From NCBI GenBank assembly GCA_036702975.1, contig DATNPX010000016.1, positions 248,001 to 312,000 of the forward strand: DNA of 64,000 nucleotides. The letters run 5' to 3'. Positions 17,392 through 26,070 of this stretch are shown one piece after another (within the stretch, counting starts at the first letter, position 1; each line of letters starts with the position of its first letter). The translations under genes and the position numbers were made by a program. This DNA is from DATNPX01 sp036702975. Its GTDB lineage: Bacteria; Cyanobacteriota; Vampirovibrionia; Obscuribacterales; Obscuribacteraceae. Under the pieces are notes generated by a model. The model did no database searches. It was given only the letters and a program-made list of their open reading frames with translations, and had not been told where the DNA came from.

Positions 17392-17655
17392 TTAGGACAA
17401 CTGTCTTTCAAGCCTGGCTCCTCGCTCATCTTCGTTACCGCCACTTCCATTGTCGCGAGTGGTACCAGATGCAACATCAAAACTTCCGATCGATACGCTC
17501 GGCAAATGACGACCAGCAGTATCATCCTTGATTGAAGCGCTTCTATCGCTAGTCAAGGTTGTTTGGGCATTCGCACAGTTCAACATTTTTTCGCCGACAG
17601 CAGCATCAATATTGGTGGCAACTTGTTTTTGGTTTTCAATTTGTTCGTATCTCAT
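17392..17655 (-). CDS. Small hypothetical protein, 87 aa
   Basis: I do not recognise it. The case for a real gene is an ATG with AGGGAGGA about 8 nt upstream and a hairpin just past its stop. The product is hydrophilic, with a helical first half (MRYEQIENQKQVATNIDAAVGEKML) and a Gly/Ser/Asp/Arg-rich second half, without signal or membrane segment. An overlapping + strand frame at 17528-17986 lacks such signals and I leave it out. Confidence 0.55.
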   Translation of the reverse strand: MRYEQIENQKQVATNIDAAVGEKMLNCANAQTTLTSDRSASIKDDTAGRHLPSVSIGSFDVASGTTRDNGSGGNEDERGARLERQLS

Positions 17656-17864
17656 TAGTAAAATCCTCCCTTCGACTGGTGTGCGATTATTAAACGCGAC
17701 ATTGCGTCAATTTAACGTTAATGCAAAATCTTTTCTTCACGGCTTTCGAAATGCCGTGGAAATCGCTCGAATCAATTGTCCTTCTAGCGCCGGCTATCAC
17801 TGGCTAGACAAGGCATGTACACTAAAGAGAATTGGACCTATCTACCGGCAACGACACTGCTCGA

Positions 17865-19295
17865 ATGCAATTAAGTATCAAAAACAAGATCGTAATTTTC
17901 TTGCTCCTTCCTCTCTTTGTGGAAGTGATATTTTCGTTGCTCCTCTATGCGCTCAACGAATCGCTCGAACAGTACGCTTCGGCTGAACATGCTCAAAGAC
18001 AGGTAGTTGAACACCTAAACTATTTGAGTACCTTGCTTGGAAACAGTCTTTCAACAGTTTTTTATCGAGGTAATGAAAATCCTCTGACAGCACGCTCCGA
18101 TCGTCTCGACGATTTGACAAACGAGTTTTCAAAATTAAAGGAACTCACAACAACCAATCCGGAGCTGTCAAAACAGGTCGCAGAACTAGAACCTTTTTTT
18201 GATCAACAGTTCAAGACTCTTCTTTATTTGCACTCGCTACCAACGAAGTCCTTGACAGAATCCGACCTTCAATCAGATGCTTTTCGGAATCTGATGCGAA
18301 CCTTCTCTACCACGACTGCAAGGTTGAACATCGTATTGAGGCAGCAACAACTAATCCTCGACGCGAAAGAAAAAGAAGAACGAATTGCGCAGCAACAAAT
18401 CAAGGTTCTTGTCATAGTTGGTATAGTTTGCAACGGAGTAATCGCGTCCGTCATAGTGCTCGCTTTTGTCACTGATTTGCGCAGACGATTGAGTATCCTC
18501 ATCGACAACGCCGATCATATGAGTGAAGGACGCGAATTCAATGCTGTCGCCGGACAAGACGAACTGTCTTTCTTGAACAGAGTTCTAGAAATGACGTCGA
18601 CTAAACTCCTCGAATCACAACGAAGTCGTCAACATGTTATGCAAATGATCACACATGATCTAAGAAGTCCTCTTACAGCTCTGCAAATTAACATCGACAC
18701 GTTACTCTATCGCTCACCAGAAACGTTCAGCGATAAGACACACAATCGGCTCAAGAAAATGAAGGGGTTTATCGGCAAAACGATCGCATTGACTGAGGAT
18801 CTGTTGCTTTTGGAAAAGCTCGAAGCCGGTGCCTTGGAGCTGAACACCAGCTTGATAGATATTCAAAGCCTGGTGGGCGAATGTATAGATGGAATTCAAG
18901 ATCTCGCTGAACAGAAAAACATGAAAGTGCTGAATGAGTGTCGTAGCTCAACGATTTCCGTAGACGAAAAACGTATAGCGCAAGTGGTTACGAACCTCCT
19001 AACAAATGCAATCAAAGTATCACCTGCTGGCTCACAAGTAAGCGTCGAAACGCAAATAAGTCCGAAAGATTTGCGAGTGTTGGTGGTGGACAGCGGTCCG
19101 GGGCTAAGCAAGTTTCAGCAGGAGAAAATATTCTCGAGATTCTACCAGGCAGGAAACAGTTCTGCCGGAGGTTTCGGTGTCGGACTGGCTATTGTGCGAT
19201 CTCTGATAGAAGCACACGGGGGAAGCGTTGGGATTGAATCGACTCAGGGAAAGGGAAGTCAATTCTGGTTCACTATTCCATTCACTCGTCCTTAA
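17865..19295 (+). CDS. Membrane sensor histidine kinase
   Basis: About 476 aa. Two membrane segments (about residues 10-30 and 180-205) bracket a roughly 150-residue helical sensor region outside the membrane. A HAMP-like stretch, then HisKA with the phospho-acceptor in MITHDLRSPLTALQ (His about 264), and HATPase_c with the N-box NLLTNAIKVSP, G1 VDSGPGLS and G2 GFGVGLAIV. All catalytic motifs are intact. The response regulator gene follows 129 bases downstream and is its evident partner. The start is uncertain: ATG 17865 lacks a clear Shine-Dalgarno, and a TTG at 17832 is in frame. Confidence 0.9.
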   Translation: MQLSIKNKIVIFLLLPLFVEVIFSLLLYALNESLEQYASAEHAQRQVVEHLNYLSTLLGNSLSTVFYRGNENPLTARSDRLDDLTNEFSKLKELTTTNPELSKQVAELEPFFDQQFKTLLYLHSLPTKSLTESDLQSDAFRNLMRTFSTTTARLNIVLRQQQLILDAKEKEERIAQQQIKVLVIVGIVCNGVIASVIVLAFVTDLRRRLSILIDNADHMSEGREFNAVAGQDELSFLNRVLEMTSTKLLESQRSRQHVMQMITHDLRSPLTALQINIDTLLYRSPETFSDKTHNRLKKMKGFIGKTIALTEDLLLLEKLEAGALELNTSLIDIQSLVGECIDGIQDLAEQKNMKVLNECRSSTISVDEKRIAQVVTNLLTNAIKVSPAGSQVSVETQISPKDLRVLVVDSGPGLSKFQQEKIFSRFYQAGNSSAGGFGVGLAIVRSLIEAHGGSVGIESTQGKGSQFWFTIPFTRP

Positions 19296-19424
19296 AGGAG
19301 AGCTTCACAGAAGCTACTCCCGCAAACTCCTCGCCAAATTATTCGCACCTTTTCATCCGCACCTGCATCTAATTAAAATTGTAATTGGGGTACACTGAAC
19401 GAAACTGCCCAGGTTGATTCTAAG

Positions 19425-20105
19425 ATGGCAAAGATTCTCTATGTAGAAGACGACGAAGAAATAGCAAGCTCCGTGGAAGAGTGGCTGAGCGCAGATAACC
19501 ACACAGTCGAAATTGTCAACAATGGACCGGATGCATTACAGCTATTGCGTAATTTTGAATATGACGTCGTTCTGCTGGACTGGCAGATACCAGGCATGGA
19601 CGGAATCGAGGTTTGTAAGCAATATCGGGAAAAGGGCGGCAAGGCCTGGATAATTTTCCTCACCGCAAAGACAGCGATTGATAATAGGGAAACCGGTCTC
19701 GATGTTGGTGCCGATGACTACCTTGTGAAACCGTTTGATATTCGCGAGTTAGCCGCCAGAGTAAGAAGTGCGCTGCGCCGAGTGGATACAAAATACCAGC
19801 CCGAGCTAAAAATCGGTGACGTGGTTCTTAATCGATCGAACCTTACACTCTCTGTCACTCGAACTAGCGTCAGGCTTACACCAAGAGAAACAGCGGTTCT
19901 CGAGTTCCTGATGCGCAATCCCAACCGGCAGTTCGGTGCAAAAGACATTCTCTCTTCTGTTTGGCCTTCTGACGCGGAAGTTACTGAAGGAGTAGTGCGA
20001 ACTACCATGCTTAATTTGCGGCAAAAATTCTTGTCTATTGGAAAGCCCGACTTTATCTCTACGATCCCTCGCGCTGGATACACGATTCAAACAGACGGTG
20101 CCTAA
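19425..20105 (+). CDS. OmpR/PhoB-family response regulator
   Basis: 226 aa. REC domain with acidic pocket VEDDEE, phospho-acceptor Asp52 in VVLLDWQIPGMDG, switch Thr in FLTAKTA and Lys in DYLVKPFD; then a winged-helix DNA-binding domain (RLTPRETAVLEFLMRNPNRQF, VVRTTMLNLRQKF, ISTIPRAGYTI). It is the cognate regulator of the kinase just upstream. Targets are unknown; the repeat-protein gene right downstream is a candidate. Confidence 0.95.
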   Translation: MAKILYVEDDEEIASSVEEWLSADNHTVEIVNNGPDALQLLRNFEYDVVLLDWQIPGMDGIEVCKQYREKGGKAWIIFLTAKTAIDNRETGLDVGADDYLVKPFDIRELAARVRSALRRVDTKYQPELKIGDVVLNRSNLTLSVTRTSVRLTPRETAVLEFLMRNPNRQFGAKDILSSVWPSDAEVTEGVVRTTMLNLRQKFLSIGKPDFISTIPRAGYTIQTDGA

Positions 20106-20293
20106 CTGTCTGCTTATCGACAGGCGCTCGTGAGCGAGACAAGCTGTGCAAGTACCGAGGCACACCAGCGAACCTCCCCTTGTTTTGACGCAATCCTAAC
20201 GTACAAGGTCCTAGTATGTGCGCAACGACCACCCATCGTCGAAGCACATCCCATCTCAACGTTACGAACCGCAATGCAATAGAGGGAACGATT

Positions 20294-21421
20294 ATGGAAG
20301 CGCAAGAACTGCTAGGAAAGAAAACAGCATACGATGTCGAAACTACTTATCAATCACAGGGAGCTGTGGCTGCCCGCGATCTTTTGCGAAAGGAATTTAC
20401 AGACCTAAAAGATCCAACTGCAATTAAAGCGATGGTCGATAAGCTCTCTAAAGATACTTCCAGCAGCCAAATTCTGCACGCCATCTCTCTCGAAGCGGTT
20501 GATCCCACGGTGATGGCTGGAAGCACTCAGGAATGCCTACCTGTTCGCGCCACAAAAGACAAGTTGAAAGAAGTGGCCGGAAGTGTGGCAACGACAGGAG
20601 ACGAAGCCTTCAACAAACTGATGGCACAGAACATTCTCGATCAATATGATGCTTTGATGGGTCCACCAAGCCCGTACAATCCCAAATTTGGTCATGATGC
20701 GCGCTCAGGGTTCGGATGTAGTCCCAATGGAATAACACAGCCCGATATCGAGAGTTTGAAAGAACAAGGACAATTTGAATCACTGAGAACTTCAACGGCA
20801 CCCATTCCAGTTGAGACAGGAGAAGCCGCGCCAGCGGAAACCACACCAACACAGGCTCCCGAGACTGTTGGCGACAAACCCGGATCAAACAATCAAGGTC
20901 CTGAGCTCGTTGGCACAACACCCGCTCCAGGCAATCAAGGCCCTGAACTCGTTGGCACAACACCTTCTCCAGGCAATCAAGGTCCTGAGCTCGTTGGCAC
21001 AACACCTTCTCCAGGCAATCAAGGTCCTGAGCTCGTTGGCACAACACCCGCTCCGGGCAACCAAGGTCCTGAACTCGTTGGCACAACACCCTCTCCAGGC
21101 AATCAAGGCCCTGAACTCGTTGGAAAAGAGCCAGGACAAGATACAGCGAGATCCGAAGCTAGAACTGATAAGCAAATTGACGTGATGGCCGGAGCCGGAT
21201 ATTGGGACGTTGCAGCAGACTCTCTTGGTTACACTAAAGGTGCACCAACAAAATCAATTGCCGATATCCGAGCCTATGTCAACTCGCACACCAGTCAGAA
21301 GGACAAGACAAGAATCTTCAATTTGATGCAACAGCTGCAAAAAGACAACCACAAAAAGGTTCTACATCCTCACGAAAAATTGACAGTCACTGCCCAAGAG
21401 ATAGAGCAAAGCGAAAAATAG
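20294..21421 (+). CDS. Tandem-repeat protein with a possible LysM-like C-terminal domain
   Basis: About 375 aa from an ATG preceded by GAGGGA (the frame runs to 20216). No signal peptide. Residues 1-195 are a polar, helical-looking region with two Cys. Residues about 199-282 are six 14-residue repeats of the type GNQGPELVGTTP(A/S)P. The C-terminal 80 residues (GAGYWDVAADSLGYTKG, then IRAYVN, MQQLQKDN and LHPHEKLTV) resemble a LysM module in spacing, which would bind peptidoglycan; I am not sure of this. A terminator follows at 21443. Function unknown; the repeats are probably a flexible spacer. Confidence 0.7.
   Translation: MEAQELLGKKTAYDVETTYQSQGAVAARDLLRKEFTDLKDPTAIKAMVDKLSKDTSSSQILHAISLEAVDPTVMAGSTQECLPVRATKDKLKEVAGSVATTGDEAFNKLMAQNILDQYDALMGPPSPYNPKFGHDARSGFGCSPNGITQPDIESLKEQGQFESLRTSTAPIPVETGEAAPAETTPTQAPETVGDKPGSNNQGPELVGTTPAPGNQGPELVGTTPSPGNQGPELVGTTPSPGNQGPELVGTTPAPGNQGPELVGTTPSPGNQGPELVGKEPGQDTARSEARTDKQIDVMAGAGYWDVAADSLGYTKGAPTKSIADIRAYVNSHTSQKDKTRIFNLMQQLQKDNHKKVLHPHEKLTVTAQEIEQSEK
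20888..21139 (+). repeat. 42-bp tandem repeat, six copies
   Basis: Six head-to-tail 42-base units, each reading GGCAATCAAGGTCCTGAGCT or close, with a first copy altered at its start and a last copy that ends after about 30 bases. Units differ mainly at synonymous C/T positions (GGTCCTGAG vs GGCCCTGAA) and at GCT/TCT (Ala/Ser), which points to recent expansion with selection on the protein. Copy number may vary between strains. Confidence 0.95.
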
Positions 21422-21442
21422 AAATCGAGGATTACGAATGGT

Positions 21443-21473
21443 AGAACCGTGGCGTTGCACCGTCCACGGTTCT
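21443..21473 (+). terminator. Rho-independent terminator
   Basis: AGAACCGTGG (21443-21452) pairs perfectly with CCACGGTTCT (21464-21473) around an 11-base loop, followed by TGCTTTGTT. It lies 22 bases past the stop of the repeat-protein gene. Confidence 0.75.
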
Positions 21474-21509
21474 TGCTTTGTTCGAAATCTCACACCCCAT
21501 GCGCGATGA

Positions 21510-22712
21510 TTAACGGGCTGACTCAGCTGAAGTAGCAGTACTTGCAGTAAATTGTTCATCTGCCGAATCAAGAATGTCACTTAATAACCATGCAAAAATC
21601 GGTCGCGGTTTTTCTTCCGGTGAGAGTTTGTCCGGCAAATCGACATTACGGCCTGAGGGTCCTGTTCCATACATAAAGGTAACGTGATCTATGTTGGGAA
21701 AAAGCCGTGCCCTCCTCACTCCAACTTTTGTCTTGATCTGCTGAAACCAATCTGCGCTACCAAGCGGTGCTTCCGTCGGACCGGCCGATGAAAATGACAA
21801 GGAACTGGAAATAGGAACAATACCATCATTGAATGCATAGTCACGTCGGGCCTGGTCATTTACAGGCACGCGCGCTATTTCATTATTCAGGTATCGCAGC
21901 ATAGGATGTTGACGCCCGAAGTAAGCAGGAAACGTCGTACCAAAGAGGAAAGCGAGTCGATTCAACACCGGCAACTTCTTCTTTGCCGCAACTTTTCCAG
22001 TCTGTTTGTTTTCTATGTAGCCCGCATAAGCAATTACCTTGTGCCAAGGTGCTCCGGCACTTCCGCCTGGTGGCATATTTGGTAGCACAACAGTTTCACC
22101 AACCCGGCTATGAAGGCCTGCTTCGTGGGCTCCGATTGTTGGTTCTTGCCCATCAAAATCATCCCAATAATAGTTCTGCAACAGATAAGAGTTTCGTTTG
22201 AAGAAGACGCTAAACGCGGCAGACCTGACTAAACGAACAGGCCATGCATGATGAGACAAAAGAGAGTAGCGCATCCAATCGCGACTAAGAAGTGGAGTAC
22301 CATGAAAAGGGCTTCCCAGTGTGATTAGTTTAGCGACGGACAGGTCGACCAGGGGATAAGCCATTGCATTGCGTACCCTATTGCCGGCGATACTTGGAGC
22401 GACAATTGTCAGTGGACGACCTTGATTTTTAGAAAGTTCGCGGATAGCAACTTGGAATTGATTCTCTATCGTTTTCTCCGGTGCCATTGTGTTGTAGCGG
22501 AAAAGAAATATCTTGTACCGCTGCCGAAAGCGCGGATCATCATGAAGGTAGCGACAGATTTTTTGCATGTGGAAATATCGGTAACGCTCATCATTTCTGC
22601 CCGGCACTATAAGCAATGGTTGTCGTCCCGCAGTCGCCGAGGTGTCATATTGAAAAACTTGAACCGTTCTCGGCACATCTTTCATAGCGTGGTGCGGAAT
22701 AACCGGAAACAT
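21510..22712 (-). CDS. Alpha/beta hydrolase (lipase-like)
   Basis: 400 aa, no signal peptide. Strand beta-1 and oxyanion region LLIVPGRNDERY; a probable nucleophile elbow APSIAGNRV, i.e. xxSxxG with Ala in place of the first Gly; LGSPFHGTPLL, as in PGAP1/lipase-class proteins; the terminal His may be in FPNIDHVTFMYGTG. It probably acts on lipid or ester substrates. The loss of the first Gly of GxSxG is a small deviation. The ATG 22712 has GGAGG 9-10 nt upstream. It is convergent with the repeat-protein gene. Confidence 0.75.
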   Translation of the reverse strand: MFPVIPHHAMKDVPRTVQVFQYDTSATAGRQPLLIVPGRNDERYRYFHMQKICRYLHDDPRFRQRYKIFLFRYNTMAPEKTIENQFQVAIRELSKNQGRPLTIVAPSIAGNRVRNAMAYPLVDLSVAKLITLGSPFHGTPLLSRDWMRYSLLSHHAWPVRLVRSAAFSVFFKRNSYLLQNYYWDDFDGQEPTIGAHEAGLHSRVGETVVLPNMPPGGSAGAPWHKVIAYAGYIENKQTGKVAAKKKLPVLNRLAFLFGTTFPAYFGRQHPMLRYLNNEIARVPVNDQARRDYAFNDGIVPISSSLSFSSAGPTEAPLGSADWFQQIKTKVGVRRARLFPNIDHVTFMYGTGPSGRNVDLPDKLSPEEKPRPIFAWLLSDILDSADEQFTASTATSAESAR

Positions 22713-22859
22713 TCAAACAAATCCTCCAATGCGGCGATAAATTTATCTCCTGAACGATGCATTCGGGAAGCATAAAGTTTCCTGCTGGGCTCGGCGCCAA
22801 GCAACAGCAATGCTGACCTTCAGCAATTAGCGGGCGGACGTCAGCATGGATATCAACGC

Positions 22860-22897
22860 AAAATACTGCCAGGTGCTCTAAGCACTAGCAGCATTTT
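22860..22897 (-). terminator. Nested hairpin terminator
   Basis: The outer arms AAAATACTGC (22860-22869) and GCAGCATTTT (22888-22897) pair with one mismatch and enclose an inner GTGCT-CTA-AGCAC hairpin. On the minus strand it ends in AGTATTTTG. It lies 45 bases past the stop of the gene at 22943-23293. Confidence 0.6.
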
Positions 22898-22942
22898 GCC
22901 ATACCGTGGGCGCTGTTGGCAGAATATGCGCCGCTATCTATT

Positions 22943-23293
22943 CTAATACAGATGTATTTTGGGCGTGCTTTGGAGCAGCTCAGGAGGCCTTTGGGAGTCG
23001 GGGTTTGTCGGGATTGGGAAGTTGGGTTCAATCGGAGGTGAGGAATTAATCGGAAATTCAGGTCTTGCAGTTGGTGCAGGTGTACCGACAATCGGGCCGC
23101 AGTGAATATACCCATCATTAGGATCTGTAATACATGCGGCTCCCCGGGTGTTTGTCTTGCCATCTCTGAGTAATTTGACTATATCAATGTCCGGCGAACC
23201 TTTGCCACCACTTCCCGATTCGACTCCATCAGTTGAGCGTAAATATGCTTTTTCATTACTTGCTGCGTTCTCATGTGACATCCTTTGTGACAT
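22943..23293 (-). CDS. Hypothetical Pro-rich protein, 116 aa
   Basis: I do not recognise a family. It starts at an ATG with GGAGGAGA upstream (an earlier ATG at 23308 overlaps the ribosome binding site and is less likely). The N-terminal 50 residues are polar; two Cys sit in CITDPNDGYIHCGP; the C-terminal half is proline-rich with ARPEFPINSSPPIEPNFP. No signal or membrane segment. A phrase GPIVGTPAP resembles the GPELVGTTPAP repeat of the protein at 20294-21421. A terminator follows. Confidence 0.65.
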   Translation of the reverse strand: MSQRMSHENAASNEKAYLRSTDGVESGSGGKGSPDIDIVKLLRDGKTNTRGAACITDPNDGYIHCGPIVGTPAPTARPEFPINSSPPIEPNFPIPTNPDSQRPPELLQSTPKIHLY

Positions 23294-23491
23294 CTTTCTC
23301 TCCTCCATTACTAAGCCCAGTGCTGCTTTCTCAATGACACTTCGGATTATCCTTAGAAGCGCACCGCTGTTGTTTGGAGAATAAGTTAGCTCAAGTCAAA
23401 TTCACGTCAATTTGTATCCAAATCCATCTTGAATGCAGAAAGGCGTTGAGCCTAAGAATATCCGACTGCAAAGCGCCAGCAAGAGACTCGT

Positions 23492-23929
23492 CTACCAACC
23501 TTGGGGCGCGGGATAGTTTTGATAGTATTGATAGTTTATTGAACGTCTCGAGACCTCTTCAAGTCGCTTGCAGGCATCAGCGAGTTCCGCCAACTTTTCT
23601 TCCCGCGTCTTCTCTTGGTATGGGCGACGGAAACCCCAGAGCTCATGTTTGACGCTCGAAATCGATTCCGATTTAGGCATAGGAGAGACTATTTGCTCAC
23701 TCATTTTCACAGCTGAATTCGTACCGACTGGCTTGGGCTCCTGCGATGAGCTATCAGGCGGCACCAGGTATACATTCGGAAGCTCCTTCGCACTTTTGCC
23801 ATCGGTGCCGCGCTTCACTGAATTCCTCGCGAAGTCAGCTGCTGCGCCTAAATACAAGTCCTGACAGACCGGGTATCTCCGCGACTCGTCCAATGTGAAC
23901 TTTTCAGCTATCCCCTTATCCTTTGCCAT
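23492..23929 (-). CDS. Hypothetical protein, 145 aa
   Basis: I do not recognise it. Hydrophilic, no signal peptide. The first third (KFTLDESRRYPVCQDLYLGAAADF) may fold; the middle is Ser/Pro-rich; the end has a charged helix (EKTREEKLAELADACKRLEEVS) and a Tyr/Pro/Gln tail (YQYYQNYPAPQGW). The ATG 23929 has GGGGGCAGAGG upstream; the frame extends to 23968. It precedes the Pro-rich gene in the same direction with a gap of about 200 bases, so the two could share regulation. Confidence 0.6.
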   Translation of the reverse strand: MAKDKGIAEKFTLDESRRYPVCQDLYLGAAADFARNSVKRGTDGKSAKELPNVYLVPPDSSSQEPKPVGTNSAVKMSEQIVSPMPKSESISSVKHELWGFRRPYQEKTREEKLAELADACKRLEEVSRRSINYQYYQNYPAPQGW

Positions 23930-24002
23930 CCTCTGCCCCCGCTGAGTATGAAGGCAAGATAGCAACATCGCGAACTAGAATCACTGTGTAATTGCACAGT
24001 AG

Positions 24003-25013
24003 TTATCTAATCGCCGGAGTACACTTGATCGCCAACTTTTCACTGTGCCGAATGACATGAATTTCCGAAGCGCTGCCATCCGCTCGCAACAGTGCTCGAT
24101 GAAGATCATCGGCATCCTCAATTATCATTCCTTCAATGGCAATGATGGCATCTCCCACCTGCAAACCGGCCTTAGCGGCGGGGCTGTTCACTTCGACGGA
24201 GATTATGAGGGCCGCACTTTCGTTTTTGATATCGTGATATCTGTTAAGCCGCCGATTCACAGGAATATTTTGTACACCGACACCCAACCAGCCGCGCCTG
24301 ACATAACCGTGCTTCATGAGCGACACTGCCACTGACTTAGCTGTGTTAATAGGCACAGCAAGACAGATTCCTTGAGCCGGCAAAATCACAGCCGTATTGA
24401 CGCCGACAACTTCTCCTGCGGAATTGACCAGTGGTCCACCAGAGTTACCAGGATTGAGGGCGGCATCAGTTTGAATTACGTTATCAATCAAACGTCCGCT
24501 CTGAGAGCGCATCGAGCGTCCAAGCGCACTTACAACTCCCGCGGTAACGGTTGATTGGAAACCGTATGGATTCCCAATCGCGATCACCAGTTGTCCACGC
24601 CTGAGCTTTTGTGAATCACCAAGTTTTGCATGCACCAAATTTGGTGCCCAAATTTGCAATACCGCGAGATCGGTATGCGGATCTTGTCCGATTTTACGGG
24701 CGCCTAATCTGCGCCCATCGGACAGTATTACGCTGATATCTTCCGCCCCCTCAACGACATGGCTGTTAGTGAAAATATAACCGTCGGGAGTAAAGATGAA
24801 ACCCGATCCAGACCCGCCAGCGCTACCACCACGCGAATTATTTTGGCGCGAAATCTTCACTTCAACATTGACGACAGACTCGCCGATTGTATCAGCGGCA
24901 TTTACAACAGCTCTGGAATAGGCATCCAAAAGTTCCTGATCGCGGGCATCATTTTGCTCGCCCGACTTGCCTGGAACCCAGGAAGAGCTAGACCCTGAAA
25001 AATCCACATACAT
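24003..25013 (-). CDS. HtrA/Deg-like serine protease with PDZ domain, no signal peptide
   Basis: 336 aa. S1C protease domain with catalytic His85 (TNSHVVEG), Asp115 (HTDLAVL) and Ser191 (NPGNSGGPLVN), then one PDZ domain (about residues 245-330: AGLQVGDAIIAIEGMIIEDADDLHRALL). All family members in the envelope carry a signal or anchor; here the N-terminus is MYVDFSGSSSSWVPG, with none, so the protein would stay in the cytoplasm. ATG 25013 has GGAGGT 7 nt upstream, so this start is well supported. A promoter with a palindrome lies just upstream (25034-25065). Probably stress-related protein quality control. Confidence 0.92.
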   Translation of the reverse strand: MYVDFSGSSSSWVPGKSGEQNDARDQELLDAYSRAVVNAADTIGESVVNVEVKISRQNNSRGGSAGGSGSGFIFTPDGYIFTNSHVVEGAEDISVILSDGRRLGARKIGQDPHTDLAVLQIWAPNLVHAKLGDSQKLRRGQLVIAIGNPYGFQSTVTAGVVSALGRSMRSQSGRLIDNVIQTDAALNPGNSGGPLVNSAGEVVGVNTAVILPAQGICLAVPINTAKSVAVSLMKHGYVRRGWLGVGVQNIPVNRRLNRYHDIKNESAALIISVEVNSPAAKAGLQVGDAIIAIEGMIIEDADDLHRALLRADGSASEIHVIRHSEKLAIKCTPAIR

Positions 25014-25033
25014 AATGACACCTCCAATAGAAT

Positions 25034-25065
25034 ATTATACTAGACCGGTCTACTAATCCTGTCAA
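25034..25065 (-). promoter_or_regulatory. Sigma70-type promoter with palindromic operator for the HtrA-like gene
   Basis: On the minus strand TTGACA (25060-25065) is followed after 17 bases by TAGTAT (25037-25042), or after 20 by TATAAT (25034-25039). A perfect 12-base palindrome TAGACCGGTCTA (25041-25052) fills the spacer and touches the -10, an ideal repressor site. A further half-site CCGGTCTG lies at about 25071-25078. Confidence 0.7.
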
Positions 25066-25231
25066 GAACGCCGGTCTGAGGGTTACGGATGCTTGCATAG
25101 TAACTCATCACGGTACAAAGAGTGTCACAAGTCAAGGACGCAGAAATTCTATAATGCTGGCACGCCCCCACGGCGCACACAGAACGGTAGCCAAATCATC
25201 AGCCAGAGAATCGGCAAGAAAGAGCGGCAAA

Positions 25232-26050
25232 ATGCATAACTCGGTCTTAGTCTCATCGTTCGTAATCGTGACAGTAACACTCTTATCTATTGGTGGTCTC
25301 TTACTGGCGCGAAAACTGGTCAACTTCCAGTCTCTGCGCCCGGCGCACGATGTTAGCGGTTACCTTTTGTCAGTGGTTGGTACCCTCTATGCAGTCCTGC
25401 TGGGGTTCGTAGTCGTAGACGCTATGCAGCAGTATCAACACGCTCGACAAATTACCGAGGTGGAAGCCGACACGCTTGCAGATGTATTCGTGATGGCCGG
25501 CCGCTTGCCCGAACCTAAACGAACCGAGATTCAAACACTCTGCCGCCACTACGTAGACCAGGTAATGGCGACGGAGTGGGCAGCGATGAGCGAGGGAAAT
25601 TTCTGTCCGATAGCGCGCGAGAAAGCGATGAATCTCATGGAGAGTCTCGTGAGCTTCACTCCGCAAACAGAGACTGAAAAATTGTTGTATCCACTCATGG
25701 TGCAGGAGTCAAGCGTGTTCTGGCAAAACAGGCAGGCACGCATTTTGAGCGCAGACAATCACCTACCGATGTTCGAGTGGATCGCTCTCGTGGCGGGCGC
25801 AATCATTGTGATACTCTTCACCTTTTTCTTCGGTCTAGAAAATCTGAAACTGCAGCTGATCATGACTGCGTTTCTCGCCATTCTTGTTTCCTTGAACTTT
25901 TCGCTTCTTCTATTTTTCGCCTATCCGTTCAACGGTGACCTGATGATTCGCGCGAATGCCTTCAAGTCAACGGCATCTCTTTTTCAAAAGCAAACGACAG
26001 ATGCGCCGGACAAGTCCTCGAACAAGGACTCAGACGGCGAAATGCCTTAA
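25232..26050 (+). CDS. DUF4239 membrane protein
   Basis: About 272 aa (298 if it starts at the ATG 25154; the extra 26 residues are Arg/Ser/Ala-rich and fit poorly). Four hydrophobic segments: two in the first 75 residues (VLVSSFVIVTVTLLSIGG; LLSVVGTLYAVLLGFVVVDA) and two near the C-terminus (IALVAGAIIVILFTFFFG; LNFSLLLFFAYPF). Between them lies a helical soluble domain (QYQHARQITEVEADTLADVF). This is the DUF4239 (bestrophin-like) pattern; function unknown. It converges on dnaK with a 20-base gap. Confidence 0.8.
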   Translation: MHNSVLVSSFVIVTVTLLSIGGLLLARKLVNFQSLRPAHDVSGYLLSVVGTLYAVLLGFVVVDAMQQYQHARQITEVEADTLADVFVMAGRLPEPKRTEIQTLCRHYVDQVMATEWAAMSEGNFCPIAREKAMNLMESLVSFTPQTETEKLLYPLMVQESSVFWQNRQARILSADNHLPMFEWIALVAGAIIVILFTFFFGLENLKLQLIMTAFLAILVSLNFSLLLFFAYPFNGDLMIRANAFKSTASLFQKQTTDAPDKSSNKDSDGEMP

Positions 26051-26070
26051 ATCAAACCAGCTTTTGCTGA

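Noticed and set aside
17528..17986. Plus-strand frame of 152 codons
   Set aside because: Overlaps a minus-strand small gene with a strong ribosome binding site and the start of the histidine kinase.
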